Positions 25,635 to 34,187 of a DNA stretch of 48,918 nt are shown one piece after another. Within the stretch, counting starts at the first letter, position 1. The number at the start of each line of letters is the position of its first letter. The DNA is from Peptococcaceae bacterium (lineage in GTDB: Bacteria > Bacillota > Peptococcia > Peptococcales > Peptococcaceae), in the NCBI GenBank assembly GCA_017547685.1, contig JAFYPD010000091.1, positions 1-48,918 on the forward strand, written 5' to 3'. The translations under genes were made by a program, and so were the position numbers. The notes beneath the pieces were generated by a model, which searched no databases, was not told the origin of the DNA, and worked only from the letters and a program-made list of their open reading frames with translations.

Positions 25635-25916
25635 TTAACCTTCCAGGGAGTCGTTCCAGATATCTACAACTTTTTCCCATTCTTCATCGTCTTCGATATC
25701 CCACAACATTTCTTCGCCGTTTTCATCGGTCACGATTTTCAGGATGATTGCTTCGTCCTCTTCTGCGCCTTCTTCCAGCGGAGTCAGCACCGCATACTGA
25801 TTACCGTCCACTTCAATCATATCAATTACTTCAAATGGATGTTCCTGATCTTCTTCGTCTACCAGAATCAGCACGTTATCCATTTCTTCTTCCACCATGT
25901 TTTTTTCATCTGCCAT
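25635..25916 (-). CDS. DUF1292 (YrzB-like) acidic protein
   Basis: A 93-residue highly acidic protein with the DUF1292 layout: NVLILVDEEDQEHPFEVID near the N-terminus and YAVLTPLE, DEAIILKIV and LWDIEDDEEWEKV later. Start at MADEKN (ATG 25914-25916, GAGAGGTG upstream). Last of the alaS-ireB-ruvX-DUF1292 run conserved through Firmicutes. Function not known to me. Confidence 0.9.
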   Translation of the reverse strand: MADEKNMVEEEMDNVLILVDEEDQEHPFEVIDMIEVDGNQYAVLTPLEEGAEEDEAIILKIVTDENGEEMLWDIEDDEEWEKVVDIWNDSLEG

Positions 25917-25952
25917 TATAAGCACCTCTCTCTTTTAATTTCTATTTGTATC

Positions 25953-26360
25953 TTACAGTCTGTCCAAATAGCTTTGTAATATAATCACAGCAGCCATCTT
26001 GTCAATGACTTTTTTTCGTTTTGCACGGGACACGTCTGCTTCCAGCAGGGCACGCTCCGCACTGACGGTGGTTAATCGTTCATCAATCCAGATGGTTTCA
26101 ATCTGCCGTTCTGCTGTCAAATCGGCGATAAACTGGCGTACTTCCTCTACTTTGAAGCCTTCGGAGCCATCCATATTTTTCGGCAGTCCTACCACCAGCT
26201 GGCTGACTTCATGCTCGTCTATCAACTTCCACAGACCGGCGATATCTTCCTCTAATGTTGTGCGATTATATGTCTGCAGACCCTGTGCTGTGATTTTCAG
26301 CGGATCACTGAGGGCAACGCCAATCCGTTTGCTGCCCACATCCAGCGCCATAACTCTCAT
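25953..26360 (-). CDS. ruvX: RuvX/YqgF family pre-16S rRNA nuclease / Holliday junction resolvase
   Basis: A 135-residue RNase H-fold protein: MALDVGSKRIGVALSDP (first catalytic Asp at 7), VGLPKNMDGSEG, IDERLTT with the catalytic Glu, and IDKMAAVIILQSYLD with the last Asp. In E. coli the homologue processes the 5' end of 16S rRNA; Holliday junction activity has been reported for others. Sixteen bases after ireB, same transcript. Confidence 0.95.
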   Translation of the reverse strand: MRVMALDVGSKRIGVALSDPLKITAQGLQTYNRTTLEEDIAGLWKLIDEHEVSQLVVGLPKNMDGSEGFKVEEVRQFIADLTAERQIETIWIDERLTTVSAERALLEADVSRAKRKKVIDKMAAVIILQSYLDRL

Positions 26361-26375
26361 ATCCTGCTTCTCCTG

Positions 26376-26624
26376 TTACTTGTTCAGATAACTGCGAACC
26401 AGTTCTTCCACCAGCTCGTCCCGCTCCATCTTGCGAATCAGATTGCGGGCATTTTTGTGACTTGTAATATAGGCAGGATCACCAGAAATGATATATCCGG
26501 CAATCTGATTGATCGGGTCGTAGCCTTTTTCCATCAGCGCCTCATATACAGTTTTTAAGATTTCCTGTATGGCATTTTCATTGTTATTCTCTGCTCTGAA
26601 AAACATGGTGCTGTCTAAATCCAT
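26376..26624 (-). CDS. ireB: IreB-family regulatory phosphoprotein
   Basis: An 82-residue member of the UPF0297/IreB family (YrzL in Bacillus). Landmarks: the N-terminal LDSTMFF with the Thr that is phosphorylated by the PASTA kinase IreK in Enterococcus, [35 protein letters not shown]. Length equals the family norm. Between alaS and ruvX as in most Firmicutes. No PASTA kinase is in the window, so the regulatory role is taken from the family. Confidence 0.95.
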   Translation of the reverse strand: MDLDSTMFFRAENNNENAIQEILKTVYEALMEKGYDPINQIAGYIISGDPAYITSHKNARNLIRKMERDELVEELVRSYLNK

Positions 26625-26663
26625 ACCCAGTCACTCCTTTATCTAACGTTATATTCTGTTCTC

Positions 26664-29312
26664 TTATTTCACCTGCGCAGCTACCAGACCTTCTGCCAGT
26701 GCCAGAGCCTCTGCCAGTTTGCTGTAGTCTTTCCCGCCGGCCTGTGCCATATCCGGACGGCCGCCGCCGCCGCCGCCGGTCACTTTTGCGATTTCTTTAA
26801 TCATGTTGCCGGCATGGATGCCCTGTCTGGTTAAATCTTTGGTAGCAGCCACAATCAGGTTCACGCCGCTTTCGCTCTTAGCACCCAGTACAACAACGCC
26901 GCTACCCAGTTTGTCACGGAACATGTCGCTCATATCGCGCAGGCTGTTCATATCCGCTGCTTCCACTTCACAGGCCAGCAGTTTCACGCCGCCTATTTCT
27001 TTCACCTGATTCAGCAGGCTGTCTACCTGATTTTTGGAGGATGCAGCATGCAGCTGTGCAATTTCTTTTTCCAGTTCTTTGTTCTGTGCACCCAGCTGTT
27101 CTACTCTGCTGATGATATCTTTTTCGTTTGCTTTTAAAGCTTTGCCCAGTTCTGCCACCAGCTGTTCTTTCTGTAATGCATACTGGTAAGCAGCCATACC
27201 GGTAACCGCCTCAATACGGCGTACCCCGGCAGCTACAGCACCTTCACTTACAATTTTGAACAGACCAATCTGGCTGATATTGGATACATGGGTACCGCCG
27301 CACAGTTCCATGCTGTAGTCGCCAGCCTGTACGCAGCGTACCACATCGCCGTATTTTTCGCCGAATAGTGCAGTGAAGCCCAGTTTTTTCGCCTCTTCAA
27401 TACCGGTTTCAAAAATAGTTACCGGAATCGCCTGCAGAATTACCTCGTTCACTTTCAGTTCTACCTGTGCCAGTTCTTCTGCTGTAACGGCAGACATATG
27501 GGAGAAGTCAAAACGCAGACGCTGTGCATCTACCGAGGAACCTGCCTGATGTACATGGTCGCCCAGTACTTCCTGCAGTGCTTTGTGCAGCAGGTGGGTT
27601 GCTGTATGGTTGCGCGCAGTTGCCTGACGAACTGCGGCAGCTACCTGCGCTGTCACAGCTTCACCTGCAACAACCGTGCCGTTCACCACACCGTGATGTA
27701 CATATTTGCCGTCCGGCATTTTTTCTGTATTGTCGATTACAATTTTGCCGGTAGCACCGCTGATCACACCGTGATCACCGGCCTGACCGCCGCTCATGGC
27801 ATAAAATGGAGTCACTGGCAGTACCACATATACTTCCTGCCCCTCTTCCGCTTCCTCGATTTTATGACCGTCGGCAATCATACCGGCCAGCGTGGTTTCC
27901 ACACCCAGCTGTTCATAGCCGACAAATTCAGTTTTATCCAGATCACCCAACTGTTCTTTCACAGTGAAAGCTAAATCCCATGCGGTGATATCTTTTTTGG
28001 ATTTTTTGGACAACTCGCGCTGTGCCTTCATGGCTTCCTCGAACCCTTTTTCGTCTACCGTCATACCGGCCTCTTCCGCCATGTCCTGCGTCAGGTCAAT
28101 CGGGAAACCGTACGTGTCATAGAAGGTGAATGCAGTAGCGCCATCGATTTCGGTTTTGCCTTCTGCTTTTAAGCGTTCGATATTGTCGTTTACGATACGG
28201 ATACCATCGCTTAATGTCATCTGGAAACGTTCTTCCTCGGTTTTGATAACTTTTTCGATGAAGGACAGTTTTTCGTTCAGTTCCGGATAATCTTCACCCA
28301 TCATTTCAGCAACTTTTGCACTGAATTTGTACAGGAATGCACCTTCAATGCCCAGAGTTTTACCAAAACGAACTGCACGGCGCAGAATACGGCGCAGTAC
28401 ATAGCCGCGGCCTTCGTTACTTGGCAGTACACCGTCACAGATCAGGAATGTGCAGGAGCGCGCATGGTCCGCAATTACACGGAACGGGAAGCCGCTCTGG
28501 CCTCTGTCGTATTTTTTACCGGAGATTTCTTCTACTTTTTCAATCAGTGGATAGATCAGGTCGGTATCGTAGTTGCTGCCTACATTCTGCATAACGGATG
28601 TGATACGTTCCAGACCCATGCCGGTATCGATGCTTGGACGCGGCAGCGGTGTCATCACACCGTTTTCATCACGGTTGTACTGCATGAATACCAGGTTCCA
28701 GATTTCCAGCCAGCGGTCGCAGTCACAAACGCCCAGAGCACAGCCATCCGGATGGTTGCAGGCAAACTCGGCGCCGCGGTCGATATGAATTTCACTGCAA
28801 GGACCACATGGACCGGTTTCACCCATCTGCCAGAAGTTGTCTTTTTCGCCCAGGCGAATAATGCGTTCTTCCGGTACCGGAGTCAGTTCGCGCCATAAAT
28901 CATGGGCTTCATCGTCGTCGGTATAGATGGTAATATATAATTTGTCGATTGGCAGTTTTAACTCTTCCGTTAAAAAGCCCCACGCATTTTTAATGGCATC
29001 CCGTTTGAAATAGTCACCGAAGGAGAAGTTCCCCAGCATTTCAAAAAAGGTATGGTGTCTTGCCGTACGGCCTACTGTATCCAAGTCATTATGTTTACCA
29101 CCGGCACGTACACATTTCTGCGATGTTGTCGCTCTGGTATAGTCCCGTTTTTCCAGGCCTAAAAATACATCCTTAAACTGATTCATCCCCGCGTTGGTGA
29201 ACAGCAGCGTCGGGTCGTTGTAAGGAACCAGAGAAGAACTGGCCACATGGGTGTGTCCTTTGTCTTCAAAGTATCTGATAAACATCTGTCTGATTTCTTT
29301 CCCTGTTAACAT
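26664..29312 (-). CDS. alaS: Alanyl-tRNA synthetase
   Basis: Charges tRNA-Ala. The 882-residue protein has the class II catalytic domain (RQMFIRYFEDKGHTHV, NAGMNQFKDVFLG, GRTARHHTFFEMLGNFSFG), the editing domain with zinc ligands ARNHTATHLLHKAL and CGGTHVSNI, and the C-terminal C-Ala domain with a glycine run TGGGGGGRPDMAQAGG. Full length. AGGAGG precedes the ATG. Transcribed from a strong promoter at 29377-29405; the leader has no T-box signature. It leads the ireB-ruvX-DUF1292 genes. Confidence 0.98.
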   Translation of the reverse strand: MLTGKEIRQMFIRYFEDKGHTHVASSSLVPYNDPTLLFTNAGMNQFKDVFLGLEKRDYTRATTSQKCVRAGGKHNDLDTVGRTARHHTFFEMLGNFSFGDYFKRDAIKNAWGFLTEELKLPIDKLYITIYTDDDEAHDLWRELTPVPEERIIRLGEKDNFWQMGETGPCGPCSEIHIDRGAEFACNHPDGCALGVCDCDRWLEIWNLVFMQYNRDENGVMTPLPRPSIDTGMGLERITSVMQNVGSNYDTDLIYPLIEKVEEISGKKYDRGQSGFPFRVIADHARSCTFLICDGVLPSNEGRGYVLRRILRRAVRFGKTLGIEGAFLYKFSAKVAEMMGEDYPELNEKLSFIEKVIKTEEERFQMTLSDGIRIVNDNIERLKAEGKTEIDGATAFTFYDTYGFPIDLTQDMAEEAGMTVDEKGFEEAMKAQRELSKKSKKDITAWDLAFTVKEQLGDLDKTEFVGYEQLGVETTLAGMIADGHKIEEAEEGQEVYVVLPVTPFYAMSGGQAGDHGVISGATGKIVIDNTEKMPDGKYVHHGVVNGTVVAGEAVTAQVAAAVRQATARNHTATHLLHKALQEVLGDHVHQAGSSVDAQRLRFDFSHMSAVTAEELAQVELKVNEVILQAIPVTIFETGIEEAKKLGFTALFGEKYGDVVRCVQAGDYSMELCGGTHVSNISQIGLFKIVSEGAVAAGVRRIEAVTGMAAYQYALQKEQLVAELGKALKANEKDIISRVEQLGAQNKELEKEIAQLHAASSKNQVDSLLNQVKEIGGVKLLACEVEAADMNSLRDMSDMFRDKLGSGVVVLGAKSESGVNLIVAATKDLTRQGIHAGNMIKEIAKVTGGGGGGRPDMAQAGGKDYSKLAEALALAEGLVAAQVK

Positions 29313-29376
29313 ATATTTGCTCCTCCTACGATTGCAAATCTCTATGGGTTACCGAATAATCCATATGTATCTTTTT

Positions 29377-29405
29377 ATTATAGAATTTCAGTGTTTTTTT
29401 TTCAA
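29377..29405 (-). promoter_or_regulatory. alaS promoter
   Basis: Minus-strand TTGAAA (29405-29400), 17-base spacer, TATAAT (29382-29377), about 60 bases of leader before alaS. No T-box consensus in the leader. Confidence 0.7.
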
Positions 29406-29475
29406 CAGAAAATCAGTAAAAAAACGCGAGAGACAGGAATATTTTTCATTTTTCACGCAGCTTTCCCGGCACAGC

Positions 29476-29505
29476 AAAAGCGTCCCGCTGAAATCAGCGG
29501 AACGC
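29476..29505 (-). terminator. Terminator after the small acidic protein gene
   Basis: Minus-strand GCGTTCCGCTG (29505-29495) pairs with CAGCGGGACGC (29490-29480) around ATTT, then TTTT. Ten bases after the stop codon. Confidence 0.75.
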
Positions 29506-29515
29506 TTGCACAATC

Positions 29516-29875
29516 CTATTCTTCTACAAAGATATCAGCTGCTGTAATATCATATTCCGGCAGCTGTTTTGCGTACTTCTCAATCAGTTCAATAACTGCA
29601 TCCTGGTCCGCTTCGGTGATGTCTGCATCAAAGCCGTCCTCTCTGGCTTCCAGATAGTCCGCATAGATTTCATCACACAGCAGGTCAAACAGATGACGGC
29701 CAGACGTTACTTCCATTGGAATCCACTCATCATCTAAACGGCCGTCTGCACCGTGCACCAGCATATACCCGAATTTTTCGGAATACGCCAGATCTACAAT
29801 CGGATGATTTTTCAGGAAATCACCAAACACTTCCGCTACACGTTTGATTTCTTGTAATTCTTCTTTCTGATACAT
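29516..29875 (-). CDS. Acidic protein of unknown function, 119 aa
   Basis: Not recognised. Start at MYQKEELQEIKRV (ATG 29873-29875, GGAGG eight bases upstream); the longer frame runs through the promoter and is not used. The protein is soluble, rich in Asp and Glu, mainly helical, with a GYMLVHGADG-like strand in the middle and a C-terminus DADITEADQDAVIELIEKYA that resembles a calcium- or acid-rich helix pair. It has its own promoter and terminator. No neighbour suggests a role. Confidence 0.65.
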   Translation of the reverse strand: MYQKEELQEIKRVAEVFGDFLKNHPIVDLAYSEKFGYMLVHGADGRLDDEWIPMEVTSGRHLFDLLCDEIYADYLEAREDGFDADITEADQDAVIELIEKYAKQLPEYDITAADIFVEE

Positions 29876-29942
29876 GTTCTTTTCCTCCATTTGGATGTTA
29901 TATTTACGTATTGTTCCTACGTATATTTCTAATAACGGAACT

Positions 29943-29951
29943 ATTATACCA
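29943..29951 (-). promoter_or_regulatory. Extended -10 promoter of the acidic protein gene
   Basis: Minus-strand TGGTATAAT with no convincing -35 box; about 70 bases before the ATG at 29875. Confidence 0.5.
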
Positions 29952-29996
29952 TTTCCGGACAAAAAACCGAATAAAATAAAAAGTTTTTTTATTTTT

Positions 29997-30013
29997 TTAA
30001 CTTGACAATTCAA
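29997..30013 (+). repeat. 17-bp copy of the IS30 right-end sequence
   Basis: Identical, over 17 bases beginning TTAACTTGACAA, to 123-139, where it spans the end of the IS30 transposase gene. No transposase codons adjoin it here, so it is either a leftover IS end or chance similarity in AT-rich sequence. Confidence 0.4.
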
Positions 30014-30016
30014 ACA

Positions 30017-30061
30017 TAAAAAATCCTTTGCAGAATCCTGCATCAGATTCCGCAAAGGATT
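30017..30061 (-). terminator. Terminator of the RNase J gene
   Basis: Minus-strand 16-bp stem (30061-30046 with 30037-30022, one mismatch) followed by a T-rich tract. Twelve bases after the stop codon. Confidence 0.75.
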
Positions 30062-30072
30062 TGCATATTCGC

Positions 30073-31770
30073 TTAAATTTCCTGGATGATTGGCAGAATC
30101 ATCGGTCTGCGTCGTGTCTTTTCATACAGATATTTGCTCAGGCTGTCACGCAGCCCTGTTTTTAAGCTGGACCAGTCTACAATATTCCGCTCCAGATATT
30201 TTTCCAGGGTCTGTGCCACTTTTTCTTTTGCACCGGTCATCAGCTCATCGGCTTCCCGCACATATACAAAACCGCGGGATACAATGTCCGGCCCTGCTGC
30301 AATGGTATGATTTTCACGGTCCAGTGTCACAACCACAATCAGAATCCCATCCTGCGATAACTGTTTGCGGTCACGCAGCACGATGTTCCCTACATCGCCC
30401 ACACCCAGACCGTCAATCAGAACACGGCCTGCAGGCACTTTGCCGGTGATGGCGCCCTGATATTCATTTACTTCAATCACACTGCCGTTCTCGGCAATGA
30501 AAATGTTTTCTTCCGGAATACCCACTTCCATGGCCAGCTGCTTATGTTTCACCAGCATGCGATATTCACCGTGCGCCGGAATGAAATATTTTGGTTTCAC
30601 CAGATTCAGCATCATTTTCAGTTCTTCGCGGCAGGCGTGACCGGAAGTGTGCACACCGTTGTTAGAGCCGGCAATCACTCTGGCACCCAGACGATACAGC
30701 ATATCAATGACGCGGGATACCAGTTTTTCATTGCCTGGAATTGGCGAAGCAGAAAGGATCACGGTATCGCCTGCTTCAATTTTCACCTGACGGTGATCAG
30801 ACATGGCCATACGGGTCAAGGCCGACATCGGTTCCCCCTGGCTGCCGGTGGTCAGCAGTACCACTTCATTGCGCGGATACTGACTCAGCTCATCCAGTTC
30901 AATAATCGTGCCGGAAGGCACATCCAGATATCCCATTTCCTGGGCCACATTGGCAATATTCACCATACTGCGCCCCGCAATGGCAACTTTTCTCCCGTAA
31001 TTGCAGGCAGCATTGATAACCTGCTGAATGCGGTGCACGTTGGATGCGAACGTAGCAATAATGATACGCTCACTGGCCGTGCGGAAGATATGATCAAAAC
31101 TTTCTCCAACAGATTTTTCCGAAGTACTGTACCCCGGCCGTTCTACATTCGTACTGTCTGACAGAAATGCCAGTACCCCTTTATTCCCCAGCTCCGCGAT
31201 GCGCTGATAGTCAATGGAATGACCATCAACCGGTGTTTGGTCAAATTTAAAGTCGCCAGAGTGCAGAATAATGCCGTACGGTGTATGTACTGCAACTGCT
31301 ACAGAATCCGGAATACTGTGACAGGTACGAATCAGTTCCACACGGAATGACCCCACTTTGAACTCCTGCCGTGGTTTTACAACATGCAGCCTTGGATTGG
31401 CTGCAAAAGTTGCTTCTTTCAGTTTTGTTTCAATTAAACCGATGGTCAGCTTCATGCTGTACACAGGTACATTGATTTCGCGCAGCAAATATGGCAGCGC
31501 ACCGATATGGTCTTCGTGCCCGTGGGTGATGACAACACCTTTTACCATATCTCTGTGTTCCAGCAGATAGCTGATATCCTGAATTACAATATCAATGCCC
31601 AGCAGTTCCTCATCAGGGAACAGTAACCCGGCATCGATAATTAAAATCTCATTGTCACATTTGATTGCTGTCATATTTTTCCCGATTTCACCCAGGCCGC
31701 CCAGAGGAATAATACTGACACCATCATAGATTTTACTCTTAATAACCGTAGCCTCCTTACTATAAAACAA
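30073..31770 (-). CDS. rnj: Ribonuclease J
   Basis: Metallo-beta-lactamase/beta-CASP nuclease for mRNA decay and rRNA maturation, with 5'-3' exo- and endonuclease activity. Seen: GGLGEIGKNMT, the zinc motif THGHEDHIGALPYLL, HSGDFKFD, beta-CASP motifs TTGSQGEPMSAL, HTSGHACREEL and IPAHGEYRML, then the C-terminal domain. The start is odd: the frame opens with TTG at 31770, but a strong AAGGAGG lies inside at 31752-31758 and eight bases after it stands ATT (31741-31743), not ATG, GTG or TTG. The true start may be AUU, giving 556 residues. Own promoter and terminator. Confidence 0.93.
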   Translation of the reverse strand: MFYSKEATVIKSKIYDGVSIIPLGGLGEIGKNMTAIKCDNEILIIDAGLLFPDEELLGIDIVIQDISYLLEHRDMVKGVVITHGHEDHIGALPYLLREINVPVYSMKLTIGLIETKLKEATFAANPRLHVVKPRQEFKVGSFRVELIRTCHSIPDSVAVAVHTPYGIILHSGDFKFDQTPVDGHSIDYQRIAELGNKGVLAFLSDSTNVERPGYSTSEKSVGESFDHIFRTASERIIIATFASNVHRIQQVINAACNYGRKVAIAGRSMVNIANVAQEMGYLDVPSGTIIELDELSQYPRNEVVLLTTGSQGEPMSALTRMAMSDHRQVKIEAGDTVILSASPIPGNEKLVSRVIDMLYRLGARVIAGSNNGVHTSGHACREELKMMLNLVKPKYFIPAHGEYRMLVKHKQLAMEVGIPEENIFIAENGSVIEVNEYQGAITGKVPAGRVLIDGLGVGDVGNIVLRDRKQLSQDGILIVVVTLDRENHTIAAGPDIVSRGFVYVREADELMTGAKEKVAQTLEKYLERNIVDWSSLKTGLRDSLSKYLYEKTRRRPMILPIIQEI

Positions 31771-31799
31771 TTTATTTTTCCGACCAAACCAACGTTTAT

Positions 31800-31828
31800 A
31801 TTATATTCTATTTTTGCATAAATAACAA
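31800..31828 (-). promoter_or_regulatory. RNase J promoter
   Basis: Minus-strand TTGTTA (31828-31823), 17-base spacer, TATAAT (31805-31800). Confidence 0.65.
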
Positions 31829-31899
31829 GTTGAACAGGAAAAAAATTCAATTCAATAATGTAAAAAATTATTGATACAACTATTCATACGCTGTTCACG

Positions 31900-31940
31900 A
31901 AAAAAATACTGCCATACAGAACGGTTCCGTGGGTAGTATT
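31900..31940 (-). terminator. Terminator of the folD-lipoprotein transcript
   Basis: Minus-strand AATACTACC (31940-31932) pairs with GGCAGTATT (31913-31905) followed by seven T. A second weaker hairpin (TCCGGC/GCCGGA, 31975-32001) lies closer to the lipoprotein stop. Confidence 0.65.
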
Positions 31941-32016
31941 TCCATCCGCATTTTCATTTATTCAAAATATGAAATCCGGCCATCTTTATCAGACAGCCGG
32001 ACATCTGTTGTTCGTA

Positions 32017-32586
32017 TTATGTTGCAGCTTCCACAAGCACCTGCCGCTGATGATTTCCCCGTAAATCAGCAAGCTCTACCTTGATGCCCTTCGGCACAAA
32101 AGCCACATTGTAAATCTGCTCTTCGGCACTGCTCTCATACAGCACCATATCGTTCTTATTACATACCAGCGACGGTTCCCCTTCCCCGGCATAATCCAGC
32201 ACATAAATCAGCGTATCCATGTCGTCGTTCTGCCAGATAAACTGTTTTCCATACTGCTCATACACATACATATCACGCACCATATCATACACAACAAAAT
32301 AATACGCCTGACTCTTTGTGCCAGAAATCCGGCACTGGGCTGCCACCTTGGTCTTTTCCAGCCAGCGGCAGCTTGCAATGGATTTGATATACTCGTTTTT
32401 TTCACCTAAATCAACTGATTTTCCTGCTGCCTCAATTATCGTTCCCGTCACAGTAATACCGGATTCAATCACTGCTTCCTCTGCCGGTTCCTGTTCCGGC
32501 TCCGATGCAGGATCAGAAGCACCGCAGCCTGCCAGCACACACAGCAGCACAGACAAACATAACACAATTGCCAGCCTGTTTCGCAT
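32017..32586 (-). CDS. Lipoprotein of unknown function
   Basis: A 189-residue secreted lipoprotein: start at MRNRLAIVLCL (ATG 32584-32586; the longer frame overlaps the next gene), hydrophobic signal peptide and lipobox LAGC with the modified Cys near residue 21. A short acidic linker (PASEPEQEPAEE) follows and then a beta-rich domain with Trp and Tyr residues, ending in a repeated strand pattern. It resembles no family I can name. Likely co-transcribed with the 180-residue protein upstream and folD. Confidence 0.7.
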   Translation of the reverse strand: MRNRLAIVLCLSVLLCVLAGCGASDPASEPEQEPAEEAVIESGITVTGTIIEAAGKSVDLGEKNEYIKSIASCRWLEKTKVAAQCRISGTKSQAYYFVVYDMVRDMYVYEQYGKQFIWQNDDMDTLIYVLDYAGEGEPSLVCNKNDMVLYESSAEEQIYNVAFVPKGIKVELADLRGNHQRQVLVEAAT

Positions 32587-32617
32587 TCCTGCACCCCTTT
32601 CTTCAGGCTTTTCTGAT

Positions 32618-33160
32618 TTATCCGTTTTCCTGCAGTTCCTGATGCCAGTAAATCGTCTGTGGATCATTTGCCGCATCAGCAAACCTGGACAGAACATTTC
32701 CGTATTTAAACGCATAACTGAAATACAGATAAATATCGTTTTTACCGGCAGCTTTCGGCCGCAAAATCACCTTGTCCGGATAGAACATATAATGATAATC
32801 GGCATCGCGCCATGTCACTTCCAGCCCGTCAATCATCAGACTTACGTTGCCCCACTCACCCACTTTGATGTCGGACAGCATGCCGCGGCCACTTTGTACC
32901 AGTCCGTATTTACAGCCAATGGTATAATCCCACTTGCCCAGGAACAGAGAGAAATGCTCCAGCAGAAAGCGGCAAGGCAGACTGACTTCCTCCTGCAGAC
33001 GGCGTTCTGTTGCGATTTTTTCTTTTAATGTGATTAACCGGCAATAATACGACGAACTGTCATTGTATCCCGGCAGCTGTTCTGCCCGTTTCAGGCACTG
33101 TTCAATGTCCTCGCAGATTAAAAGAATCTCCTGATCCAGTTCTGCTCTCTGCTGTCCCAT
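32618..33160 (-). CDS. Protein of unknown function, 180 aa
   Basis: Not recognised. Soluble protein with an N-terminal helical, probably coiled-coil part (residues 1-60, MGQQRAELDQEILLICEDIE) and a C-terminal beta-rich part with many aromatic residues (KWDYTIGCKYG, EVTWRDADYHYMFYPDK, IYLYFSYAFKYG). AGGAGG precedes the ATG at 33158-33160. It is 12 bases after folD and before a lipoprotein, on the same strand, which suggests one transcript but not a shared pathway. Confidence 0.65.
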   Translation of the reverse strand: MGQQRAELDQEILLICEDIEQCLKRAEQLPGYNDSSSYYCRLITLKEKIATERRLQEEVSLPCRFLLEHFSLFLGKWDYTIGCKYGLVQSGRGMLSDIKVGEWGNVSLMIDGLEVTWRDADYHYMFYPDKVILRPKAAGKNDIYLYFSYAFKYGNVLSRFADAANDPQTIYWHQELQENG

Positions 33161-33172
33161 GGTATCCGCCTC

Positions 33173-34012
33173 CTAGCGCGTTGCACTTTCCAGTGTGTTT
33201 TTCATCAGCATGGTGATGGTCATCGGGCCTACGCCGCCTGGCACTGGTGTCAGCCAGCAGTCACGGCCTTCCAGGCTGGCACGGTCCACATCACCGGCCA
33301 TTTTTCCGTTTTCTAAACGATTGATGCCTACATCGATTACCACTGCGCCGTCTTTAATCATATCGCCAGTGATAAAATTTGCTTTCCCGATGGCTGCCAC
33401 CACAATATCAGCAGCCAGCAGTTCCTCTTTCAGATTTTTTGTTTTCGAGTGGCAGATGGTAACCGTTGCATGTTCACGCAGCAGCATCATAGCCACCGGT
33501 TTGCCTACAATATTGCTGCGGCCAACCACAACCGCTTTTTTGCCGGCAATATCGATGCCGGTTTCTTTGATCAAATCGATACAGCCTTTCGGGGTGCAAG
33601 GTTCAAAAGCCGGTTCGCCAATCAGCAGAGAACCCAGATTTTCCGGCAGGAAGCCGTCCACGTCTTTTTTCGGGCTGATGGCATGGATGACTGCTTTCTC
33701 ATCAATATGTTCCGGTACCGGCAGCTGTACCAGCAGACCGTGAATTTTTTCATCGTTATTTAAACGGTCAATCAGCTGTAATAATTCTTCCTGGCTGGTT
33801 TGTTCCGGCAGACGATGTACTTCGGAATAGAATCCCACTTCCTGGCAGGCCTTTTCCTTGTTGCGCACATATACCTGCGATGCAGGGTCTTCCCCCACTA
33901 AAATAACAGCCAGGCCAGGCGTAATCCCCTGTGTTTTTAAGTCGTCCACTGCCTGTTTCACTTCTTCCCGGCGTTTCTGCGCCAGCTGTTTCCCATCGAT
34001 TAAGTTCAGCAT
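33173..34012 (-). CDS. folD: Methylenetetrahydrofolate dehydrogenase/cyclohydrolase
   Basis: Bifunctional enzyme interconverting methylene-, methenyl- and formyl-THF with NADP+. The 279-residue protein shows ASQVYVRNKEKACQEVGF with the catalytic Lys, HGLLVQLPVPEHID, SPKKDVDGF, PCTPKGCIDLIKETGID, the Rossmann segment VVVGRSNIVGKPVAMMLL (first residues VVGRSNIVGKPV) and the C-terminal TPVPGGVGPMTITMLM. ATG follows AAGGAGTG. First gene of a three-gene unit with two unknowns. Confidence 0.97.
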   Translation of the reverse strand: MLNLIDGKQLAQKRREEVKQAVDDLKTQGITPGLAVILVGEDPASQVYVRNKEKACQEVGFYSEVHRLPEQTSQEELLQLIDRLNNDEKIHGLLVQLPVPEHIDEKAVIHAISPKKDVDGFLPENLGSLLIGEPAFEPCTPKGCIDLIKETGIDIAGKKAVVVGRSNIVGKPVAMMLLREHATVTICHSKTKNLKEELLAADIVVAAIGKANFITGDMIKDGAVVIDVGINRLENGKMAGDVDRASLEGRDCWLTPVPGGVGPMTITMLMKNTLESATR

Positions 34013-34121
34013 CTTTCAGCACTCCTTGTCTATCTTTCGCTGTGCACGGCGGCACAGAATGTGTTTTCCTATATCTTCTTTATTTTATACCATACTTTTG
34101 AGCCGCGCAACCATATTTATT

Positions 34122-34150
34122 TTGCTTTTTCAGCCTCTTTCCAGTATAAT
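34122..34150 (+). promoter_or_regulatory. Promoter of the TtcA-like gene
   Basis: TTGCTT (34122-34127), 17-base spacer, TATAAT (34145-34150), same -35 hexamer and spacing as the aroF promoter. Start codon 38 bases further. Confidence 0.7.
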
Positions 34151-34187
34151 AGAGCGATAACGTATGATATAGAAAGGAGTCCTGCCT

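Noticed and set aside
29313..29515. T-box leader of alaS
   Set aside because: The conserved T-box antiterminator sequence and a leader terminator are both absent; the leader from the predicted promoter is only about 60 bases.
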